11,593 nucleotides of DNA from CAZJYI01 sp964550025. GTDB taxonomy: Bacteria > Verrucomicrobiota > Kiritimatiellia > UBA8416 > CAYOBW01. The DNA lies in contig CAZJYI010000253.1 of the NCBI GenBank assembly GCA_964550025.1, positions 1 to 11,593 of the forward strand. Direction: 5' to 3'. Made by a program: the position numbers and the translations under genes. Positions 1-4,647 of the stretch are shown piece after piece; the first letter of the stretch is position 1, and each line of letters starts with the position of its first letter. The notes under the pieces were generated by a model. It was not told where the DNA came from. It saw only the letters and a list, made by a program, of their open reading frames with translations, and made no database searches.

Positions 1-525
1 CACCTGCACCAGGTCGTTGCCCGAGAGATTCACGTCCCCCGACACCGTATCGCCGTCTTTGAGCACGTAGCGCGTGTCGACGGAGTTGAGGTCAAGCTGC
101 GAGGTTGTAATGGAGTCGTCAGCAACCGAGATAACGATGTCGGCACCGATGTAGTCGATCGTGATGTTGGCGCCTTCGACGAGCTGGTCGGCGGCGATGA
201 CGAAGACGCGGCTGCCCGGATCGTTCTCCAGATCGTGCGGGCGCGGTTTCAGGGTAAGAAGGTTCTCGTAGTCGGCAATGTCGCCGCCGGTCACGGGATC
301 CACTCCCGCCATTTGACCGATACTCGGTGCGATGTGCCGCACATCTTCGTGGCTCAGATCGCCCTGGCTGCTGTTCTTGACGTCGACCAACCCGTTGCTG
401 ACCACGTGGGCGTCGCCAACACTAACGCCGTCCGGGAACAGTGTCGGCTCTCCACCCACGCCGACCGCGACACACATCGCGGCCGTTGCCAGGGTGACTA
501 CTGCGGTTTTCCATCGGTTCATCAT
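1..525 (-). CDS. Secreted protein of unknown function, N-terminal part (3' end off window)
   Basis: The reading frame is open for 175 codons from 525 to the left edge with no stop. Two adjacent ATGs (525 and 522) follow a perfect AAAGGAGG at 530-537; the 522 ATG has the better 7-nt spacing. Residues 1 to about 25 form a signal peptide (MMNRWK, then a hydrophobic Ala/Val-rich stretch ending near VGVGG), so the protein is exported. The mature part is acidic and rich in Asp, Val, Ser and Gly, ending with VSGDVNLSGNDLVQV. Phrases of this type are common in the repetitive beta-structured shafts of fibre-like or adhesin-like proteins. No catalytic motif is visible and the family is not recognised. 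The promoter at 804-833 is the likely source of its transcript. Coding status is well supported; the fibre-like idea is only inference. Confidence 0.75.
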   Translation of the reverse strand, partial: MMNRWKTAVVTLATAAMCVAVGVGGEPTLFPDGVSVGDAHVVSNGLVDVKNSSQGDLSHEDVRHIAPSIGQMAGVDPVTGGDIADYENLLTLKPRPHDLENDPGSRVFVIAADQLVEGANITIDYIGADIVISVADDSITTSQLDLNSVDTRYVLKDGDTVSGDVNLSGNDLVQV

Positions 526-529
526 GCTG

Positions 530-537
530 CCTCCTTT
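530..537 (-). promoter_or_regulatory. Ribosome binding site of the left-edge secreted protein
   Basis: The minus strand reads AAAGGAGG, a full Shine-Dalgarno match. It lies 4 nt before the ATG at 525 and 7 nt before the ATG at 522, which favours 522 as the used start. Confidence 0.75.
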
Positions 538-730
538 ACTGAGTTGGACAACGGGGTTCTTCGGCAATCGCGTTCGACGGTGAGAAGACGTCTTGAATGA
601 CATTCCACCCGCGGAGCGGGGCGTGCGCCGGGAGAACGGGACGAGGACGGCGCCATGTGTCCCGTGGGTGTGGAACGTGCCGGGGCGAGGGGTACGGGCA
701 ACGGGTGAATTCGAGCCGCATTTAGCGACG

Positions 731-762
731 ACGGTGCGACGGTGCGACGGTGCGACGGTGCG
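731..762. repeat. Tandem octamer repeat, 4 copies of ACGGTGCG
   Basis: Four perfect head-to-tail copies of ACGGTGCG fill 731-762, with partial copies at both ends (gacg before, acgatg after). It sits inside the predicted 5' leader of the minus-strand gene at 525, about 200 nt before its start. The unit is 8 bp and so does not preserve a reading frame; I see no gene across it and no inverted partner nearby. The rest of the 526-952 spacer holds the promoter and terminator listed separately. Confidence 0.9.
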
Positions 763-803
763 ACGATGTCATTGTCATGATGGCGACCCCATACTCACGA
801 AGA

Positions 804-833
804 ATAGTACGTGCAGTCTGAGCCGGTTGTCAA
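804..833 (-). promoter_or_regulatory. Sigma-70 type promoter for the left-edge secreted protein
   Basis: On the minus strand a consensus -35 TTGACA (828-833) is followed after 18 nt by TACTAT (804-809) as -10. The predicted transcription start is near 797, giving a leader of about 270 nt before the gene at 525/522 that includes the octamer array. It lies just after the terminator of the upstream operon, as expected for a new transcription unit. Confidence 0.7.
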
Positions 834-838
834 GGTGC

Positions 839-861
839 AAAAACACACTATTTATAGTGCG
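839..861 (-). terminator. Rho-independent terminator after the barrel-protein gene
   Basis: On the minus strand CGCACTA and TAGTGTG (one G-U pair) form a 7-bp stem around a TAAA loop, directly followed by TTTTT (complement of 839-843). It lies about 90 nt after the stop of the gene at 953-1495 and just before the promoter at 804-833. The core CACTATTTATAGTG (846-859) could also be a dimeric-protein operator, but the adjoining T-run makes a terminator the simpler reading. Confidence 0.6.
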
Positions 862-952
862 ACCCGTCGGCCCCGTGTCTTGCGTGCATCTCTTCCGCCA
901 CTGTCACCTCTTCATCAACGACTTGCGACGGGGCTTGGTGAGGAGCGCGGGG

Positions 953-1495
953 CTAGAACAGCACGCCCAGGCTGAGGCGGAGGGTGTCGTAGCTGTAGTC
1001 GAAGGTGAAGTCCTCGAGGGGGTCGTCCTCGGCTTGGCTGAACGAGATCCAGGTGTGCCGGTATTCTCCGGCGAGCTCGATGCGGTCGGTCAGGAGCACG
1101 GAGAGGCCGGCGCAGAGGTGGTAGCCCGGTTCGTCGCCCAGGCCGGTTGCGCTTTCCAGGCTTACGCCGACGTCGACCAGGTTGTAGCTCACACCTCCCC
1201 CTGCATAGAGCCGGAACCCCGCCGGCAGCTCGCTGCCGAGAAGCAGCGAGAGCGAAAGGGAGGTGAAATCAATGTCGAGTCCTTGACCGTTGTCGTTGAA
1301 AAAGGTCCCCGCCAGCTCCACCCCGAAGTAGTCCGTCACGTCGTACCCGCCCTGCACGCCGTACCCGAAAGTGTCGTTGTCCAGAAAACTGTCACCCGCC
1401 ATGTAGCCCCAGTGCGCGCCGCCCTTGAAGCGCGCAAGTGCCGGCGCGCACAGCAATGCCGACAGAACGAGTCCAACAACAACACGTTTCGTCAT
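953..1495 (-). CDS. Outer-membrane beta-barrel protein (OmpA/OmpW-like small porin fold)
   Basis: The product has 180 residues. Residues 1-21 form a classical signal peptide (MTKR, hydrophobic core, cleavage after ALA). The mature part shows alternating hydrophobic/polar strands with many Gly, Tyr and aromatic residues (for example GYGVQGGYDVTDYFGVELAG and FRLYAGGGVSYNLVD). It ends in a strand of alternating residues with a terminal Phe (LRLSLGVLF), the sorting signature of outer-membrane barrels. The size suits an 8-strand barrel. Its ATG overlaps the TGA of the upstream zinc-ribbon/GspG-domain gene (ATGA at 1492-1495), so the two are probably co-transcribed and translationally coupled; GGGAGA serves as RBS. 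The substrate or role is unknown. The barrel call is strong; assignment to OmpA or OmpW type is not. Confidence 0.8.
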   Translation of the reverse strand: MTKRVVVGLVLSALLCAPALARFKGGAHWGYMAGDSFLDNDTFGYGVQGGYDVTDYFGVELAGTFFNDNGQGLDIDFTSLSLSLLLGSELPAGFRLYAGGGVSYNLVDVGVSLESATGLGDEPGYHLCAGLSVLLTDRIELAGEYRHTWISFSQAEDDPLEDFTFDYSYDTLRLSLGVLF

Positions 1496-2235
1496 GGCTG
1501 TTCTCCCGTTTCTATGGCCGTCTCCATCTCCGGCGCCGGCGCATTCGTTACGGCCGCGTTGCCGTTCGTGACCGTGACGCCGTCTTCCGCGCCTTCCGCC
1601 TCCGCCACCAGCTTCAGGCTGATCTCACGTGGCGCGGGCTTCTCGGGAATGACGTCGTCGGCCGTTCCGCGGACCCCATCCCTGCCGAGGGAGAGCAGCG
1701 TGAATCCGTTTGTGCCGTTCGTACCTGCTTCGTACACGTACTGCCGCCCCCAGGGGTCGGGGCGGATCAGGTTGACGTAGGGCCGTCGCCACATCCAGTC
1801 GCCCGTATCGATAATCAGCGCCTTGAGTCCCTCTTCCGTCGTGGGGTAGCGCTCGCAGTCCAGGTGGAACCGCTCCACGGCGATGTAGAGGTTGCGGAGG
1901 TCCTTCGCGGCGGTCATCTCCGGCGTACGCGTGATCTTGGACGGTTCGAACTTCACCCTGGCGCGGCCGATCAGCATCGCCCCGAGCATGATGAGTCCCA
2001 GCAGTATTCCGAAGATCATCACCGGGTTGCGCCCCGGGTGAAAGTCCGGCAGGCTCATGGTGGTCTGTTGCTGCTTGCGCTCGAACTCCCGGTAGATGCG
2101 GTCCTTGGCCCGCTTGCGCTGGCGCAGCGTCATCTTCTTCAGCTTGGCGGGGATCACCATGGCCCTGCGGCAGTTCGGGCACAGTGATTTGGGCTCGTTC
2201 AGGACGTGTTTGCAGTAAGGGCAGCGTAACTTCAT
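1492..2235 (-). CDS. Zinc-ribbon, transmembrane and GspG-type pseudopilin domain protein
   Basis: The product has 247 residues in three parts. Residues 5-22 form a zinc ribbon (C5xxC8, C19xxC22). A basic, helical linker leads to one membrane helix at about 70-90. Residues 105-198 match the C-terminal domain of GspG, the major pseudopilin of type II secretion: an alpha-helical segment around LRNLYIAVERFHLDCERYPT, then GLKALI, PDPWGRQYVYE, and a loop with GRDGVRGTADDVIPE that resembles the GspG calcium site. A low-complexity Ala/Thr/Glu tail follows. The pseudopilin N-terminus (prepilin cleavage site, GFTLIE) is absent, replaced by the cytoplasmic ribbon plus internal helix, so it is unlikely to be processed and polymerised like GspG. 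It is coupled to a barrel gene. The domain call is firm; the function is unknown. Confidence 0.8.
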   Translation of the reverse strand: MKLRCPYCKHVLNEPKSLCPNCRRAMVIPAKLKKMTLRQRKRAKDRIYREFERKQQQTTMSLPDFHPGRNPVMIFGILLGLIMLGAMLIGRARVKFEPSKITRTPEMTAAKDLRNLYIAVERFHLDCERYPTTEEGLKALIIDTGDWMWRRPYVNLIRPDPWGRQYVYEAGTNGTNGFTLLSLGRDGVRGTADDVIPEKPAPREISLKLVAEAEGAEDGVTVTNGNAAVTNAPAPEMETAIETGEQP

Positions 2236-2297
2236 ACCTCGAGATCCCAGTTCTCCGGGCTGTTTGTGCCACAGCAGCCTTTTGTCGCTACCGAGGG

Positions 2298-2391
2298 TAT
2301 CAGTGATCAGTCATCAGTGATCAGTCATCAGTGACCAGTGATCAGTGGGGAACCCGGTGACTGGTAACCGATCGCTGATCACTTCCGTCTC
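2298..2391. repeat. Family A palindromic element A1 (arms of heptamer NATCAGT)
   Basis: The left arm at 2298-2346 has seven heptamers: TATCAGT, GATCAGT, CATCAGT, GATCAGT, CATCAGT, GACCAGT, GATCAGT. After a 13-nt spacer the right arm at 2360-2380 carries three reverse-complement units (ACTGGTA, ACCGATC, GCTGATC), and the element ends with ACTTCCGTCTC. The same architecture and end (ACTYCYGTCTC) occur in A2. It lies 52 nt downstream of the hisI-like stop codon and fills much of the 2236-2443 spacer. Confidence 0.85.
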
Positions 2392-2443
2392 TCCGTGTCG
2401 CTTTACCCGGTGTATACGCTGCGCCGCGGCGTTTTCTTTGCCG

Positions 2444-2854
2444 CTATGGATCCAGATTCTCGAGCGCGAGCGTGTCGAGGTCGATCCGGCGGTAGTAGCA
2501 ATTCCGCGGTTGGCCCTGTGCATTCTCCGTGTGGCAGATGTTGCCGCGTTTGGGCCGCACCCGGTACAGCAACGAATTCTGTTCGCAGTTTACCCTCGCC
2601 TCGAGCAGCTCGAACGTCTCGCCCGACGTCTTGCCCTTCTCCCAGAGCTCGTTGCGGGACGTGCTCCACAGCACCAGGGTCCGCGTTTCGACCGACCGCC
2701 GGAATGCCAGTTCGTTCGTGTAGGCCACCAGGATCACTTCGCCCGTGTCGGCGTGTTGAATCGCCACGGGGATCACATCGCGGCATTGGCCCGCAATCTT
2801 GGCGATCTTCTCAAAGTCAATCTGAAGGTCGGTGCCTTCCTCAAGCTCTTTCAT
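2444..2854 (-). CDS. hisI: HisI-type phosphoribosyl-AMP cyclohydrolase homologue, divergent metal site
   Basis: The product has 136 residues, the usual size for HisI, the cytosolic enzyme that opens the purine ring of phosphoribosyl-AMP in histidine synthesis. The core is recognisable: VILVAYTNELAF, LWSTSRNELWEKGKTSG, and the zinc Cys positions C90, C107 (in CHT) and C119. The Mg-binding motif that is D-C-D-x-D in classical HisI reads N89-C90-E91-Q92-N93 here. There are 12 residues between the last two Cys, against 7 normally. The start ATG is preceded by GGGAG at good spacing. No other his genes are nearby; lexA lies upstream and repeat elements flank it. It may be a genuine lineage-specific HisI or a paralogue with another substrate; the symbol denotes family membership. 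Confidence 0.75.
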   Translation of the reverse strand: MKELEEGTDLQIDFEKIAKIAGQCRDVIPVAIQHADTGEVILVAYTNELAFRRSVETRTLVLWSTSRNELWEKGKTSGETFELLEARVNCEQNSLLYRVRPKRGNICHTENAQGQPRNCYYRRIDLDTLALENLDP

Positions 2855-2944
2855 CTGTCTCCCTGTGCATTCGTTCCATGGTCACGGGTGAAGTCCATAC
2901 CAATGTGGCACATGCCGGGGATGGGGGAAAGCCAGAAGTGGGGA

Positions 2945-3084
2945 GGGGGAAATGTTGAATGTCGAATGATGAATATTGAATGCTGAAGTGGGGAGGGATG
3001 GGGAGCGCCCACGGAGGGGGAGAGCTGAAAGCCCGGCACAACTTCAACATTCAGCATTCGCCATTCGATATTCTGCGGTTTCCC
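2945..3084. repeat. Family B palindromic element B1 (arms of heptamer NGAATGN)
   Basis: The left arm at 2956-2990 has five heptamers (TGAATGT, CGAATGA, TGAATAT, TGAATGC, TGAAGTG). After a 49-nt purine-rich spacer, the right arm at 3040-3074 has reverse-complement units (AACTTCA, ACATTCA, GCATTCG, CCATTCG, ATATTCT). The outer ends are GGGGAAATG on the left and ATTCTGCGGTTTCCC on the right, both shared with B2. It ends 4 nt after the lexA stop codon. Confidence 0.88.
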
Positions 3085-3088
3085 TCTC

Positions 3089-3673
3089 TCATCCGTATTT
3101 GCGAATCACGGTCCGCACGATTCCGCCGATCTTCAGGGAGTGCTTGGGGCGGATGGTCTCGTACTTGCTGTTGGCCGGTTCCAGGCGGACGCCGTCACGG
3201 TCTTTGATGAAGTATTTCATCGTCCAATCTTCATCGACCTCGGCGATGACAATGTCGTAGTTCTTCGCTTCTTTGCCTTTCTCGACCAGAACCAGGTCTC
3301 CCGGCTGTATGCCGGCATCGACCATGGAGTCGCCCGTGACCCGCAGCATGAACGTCGCGTCCGGTTTCTCGACCAGGTACTCGTCCAGGCTGAGCGTGTC
3401 GATGAGCTCTTCCTCGGCGGGCGAGGGGAACCCGGCCTGTACCTCGCCGAGAAGGCGGATGGATCCGGTCAGCTTGCCCGTGAGCGCGATTTTTCCGTGG
3501 GATTTCCTCACATAGCCGTGCTCCTCGAGCTTGCCGAGAAGGCCGAATACGGCGTTTTTCGAGCGGTACCCGAAAACGTCCAGCATTTCGTTGTAGCCCG
3601 GCGCCCGTCTCTCGCGCGCAAAGAACGTACGCAGTGCGTTCACCTTCTCCCGGATGTTCGTTCTCCTTGGCAT
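3089..3673 (-). CDS. lexA: LexA, SOS response repressor (S24 self-cleaving)
   Basis: From the ATG at 3673 the product has 194 residues. Residues 1-65 form the winged-helix DNA-binding domain. The self-cleavage bond is A80-G81 (GEVQAGFPSP). The peptidase dyad is Ser116 (TGDSM) and Lys153 (TMKYF). It represses DNA-damage genes and cleaves itself when RecA is activated. The start was chosen because GGAGG at 3682-3686 stands 8 nt before it; the longer frame to 3724 would begin inside the promoter and operator. The gene has its own promoter with a perfect SOS box, so it is autoregulated. Element B2 lies upstream and B1 directly follows the stop. No error-prone polymerase or imuA-like partner lies alongside. 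Confidence 0.93.
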   Translation of the reverse strand: MPRRTNIREKVNALRTFFARERRAPGYNEMLDVFGYRSKNAVFGLLGKLEEHGYVRKSHGKIALTGKLTGSIRLLGEVQAGFPSPAEEELIDTLSLDEYLVEKPDATFMLRVTGDSMVDAGIQPGDLVLVEKGKEAKNYDIVIAEVDEDWTMKYFIKDRDGVRLEPANSKYETIRPKHSLKIGGIVRTVIRKYG

Positions 3674-3681
3674 ATCCAGGT

Positions 3682-3686
3682 CCTCC
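3682..3686 (-). promoter_or_regulatory. Ribosome binding site deciding the lexA start
   Basis: The minus strand reads GGAGG, then 8 nt, then the ATG at 3673. This fixes the start at MPRRT and excludes the upstream in-frame ATGs at 3688 and 3724. Confidence 0.8.
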
Positions 3687-3703
3687 ATATTGCTCACGAG
3701 AAC

Positions 3704-3732
3704 AATATATGAACGATGGTTCATGTTGTCAA
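3704..3732 (-). promoter_or_regulatory. lexA promoter: TTGACA, 17 nt, TATATT
   Basis: The minus strand has a consensus -35 TTGACA (3727-3732) and -10 TATATT (3704-3709) at the ideal 17-nt spacing. The predicted start is near 3697, leaving a leader of about 24 nt that includes the RBS. The spacer between the two boxes is almost entirely occupied by the SOS operator. Confidence 0.85.
3709..3724 (-). promoter_or_regulatory. LexA operator (SOS box, GAAC-N4-GTTC type)
   Basis: The minus strand reads ATGAACCATCGTTCAT, a perfect 6-bp inverted repeat around CATC. It contains GAAC-N4-GTTC, the SOS box class known from Bacillus subtilis and other Gram-positives, unlike the CTG-N10-CAG box of E. coli. 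It lies between -35 and -10, so bound LexA would block polymerase. I saw no second box in the window. Confidence 0.85.
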
Positions 3733-3780
3733 GGGGGGATTTCGGTAATGGTCCACGAAGCTACGGATGTGCGGTTCCGG

Positions 3781-3904
3781 AGGGGAAATGTCGAATAATG
3801 AATGTTGAATGCTCAAAGTCGAAGTGAGAGGGGAAGGGCATGTCCGGAGGCAGGCCTCGCACTTCAGCATTCATCATTCAGTGTTCGACATTCTGCGGTT
3901 TCCC
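3781..3904. repeat. Family B palindromic element B2 (arms of heptamer NGAATGN)
   Basis: The left arm at 3792-3826 has five units (CGAATAA, TGAATGT, TGAATGC, TCAAAGT, CGAAGTG). The right arm at 3860-3894 has the reverse complements (CACTTCA, GCATTCA, TCATTCA, GTGTTCG, ACATTCT), with a 33-nt spacer. The ends GGGGAAATG and ATTCTGCGGTTTCCC equal those of B1. It lies 25 nt after the stop of the transpeptidase gene and upstream of the lexA promoter. Confidence 0.88.
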
Positions 3905-3929
3905 CTCCCGCTCCATAGTCCATGGTCCT

Positions 3930-4598
3930 CTACGGCACGATATCACACCAGGTCTCGCGACCCTTTGTCAGGCCGTAGAGGGCGACGATGCGGTGGTTGG
4001 ATATGCGGATGCAGCCGTGGGAGGCGGGTCGGCCCAGCAGGTGTTCCTCGTTGGTGCCGTGGATGTAGATGCAGCGGTTGAAGGAGTCGATGCCTGGTCC
4101 GCTGTTCACTCCGGGCTCCAGTCCTTTGAGGCGCAGAATGCGCGTCAGGACCAGGTCTTCCTTGCTGTCCGTCTGCCACTTCGACTCCGGGCAGATGCGG
4201 TCCGTTGCCTCGCGCCCGACGAATACGCGCCCCAGCGGTTGGCCGTCGCCGATGCGCTCGCCCACGCGGTGCAGGCCCGGCGGCGTTTTGCACGATCCGT
4301 ACCGGTTGCCCAGCCCGTTGCTGCTCGTGGACACGGGGACGGTTGCGATCAGTGTTCCCGACCGAAGAACCGTCATGGTCTGTTTGCCGACGGACACGAG
4401 CAGGACGATCCCGTCCGCGGGCAGGCCCCTGTTGACGTAGCGGCCGAACGTCTTGCGGGCCCACCCGAGCGACGTTGAAGCCCTGGCCTCGAGCGAAGGT
4501 TCGCCATCCTTCGACGCCGTGTCGTTGTTCCGGGCGCCCGTCGTCATGGCCGCCGTACAACCGAGAGCAACCGCAAACACAATCCTATGAACGCGCAA
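3930..4598 (-). CDS. Secreted L,D-transpeptidase (YkuD domain)
   Basis: The product has 222 residues. An N-terminal hydrophobic export signal covers residues 1 to about 22; Cys14 in VALGC could make it a lipoprotein, but the lipobox is imperfect. The YkuD domain runs from about 64 to 215. Visible motifs are the catalytic Cys196 in SHGCIRI, His194, and His180 in IYIHGTN. Such enzymes act in the periplasm, exchanging peptidoglycan stem peptides through a thioester intermediate, to make 3-3 cross-links or attach proteins. The start is a TTG, supported by AAGGAA about 7 nt upstream; no ATG fits the signal peptide. It lies 49 nt downstream of FKP and may share its transcript, although a GC-rich hairpin separates them. 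The specific reaction cannot be told from sequence. Confidence 0.88.
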   Translation of the reverse strand: MRVHRIVFAVALGCTAAMTTGARNNDTASKDGEPSLEARASTSLGWARKTFGRYVNRGLPADGIVLLVSVGKQTMTVLRSGTLIATVPVSTSSNGLGNRYGSCKTPPGLHRVGERIGDGQPLGRVFVGREATDRICPESKWQTDSKEDLVLTRILRLKGLEPGVNSGPGIDSFNRCIYIHGTNEEHLLGRPASHGCIRISNHRIVALYGLTKGRETWCDIVP

Positions 4599-4626
4599 AA
4601 CCTGTTCCTTCCCATTTCCGTAGGGT

Positions 4627-4643
4627 GCGGCACGGCGTGCCGC
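4627..4643. repeat. GC-rich palindrome between FKP and L,D-transpeptidase genes
   Basis: GCGGCAC, GGC, GTGCCGC: a perfect 7-bp stem with a 3-nt loop in the 49-nt gap. There is no T-run, so it is not a clear intrinsic terminator. It resembles the palindrome at 10485-10504 in its GCGGC...GCCGC core. Confidence 0.7.
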
Positions 4644-4647
4644 GGTG

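Noticed and set aside
846..859. CACTATTTATAGTG as an operator upstream of the 804-833 promoter
   Set aside because: The extended stem is directly followed by a T5 run on the minus strand at the end of an operon, so a terminator explains it better, although a protein site is not excluded.
593..1780. Plus-strand open frame of 395 codons
   Set aside because: It is antisense to the barrel protein and the zinc-ribbon/GspG gene, both of which have signal peptide, domain and coupling evidence; it also runs through the octamer array and terminator.
2298..2391. CRISPR array
   Set aside because: Repeats are contiguous 7-bp units with inverted arms and no spacers; no cas gene is present.
2976..3260. 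Small ORFs over the family B elements
   Set aside because: Their translations are just the heptamer repeats read through and have no RBS.
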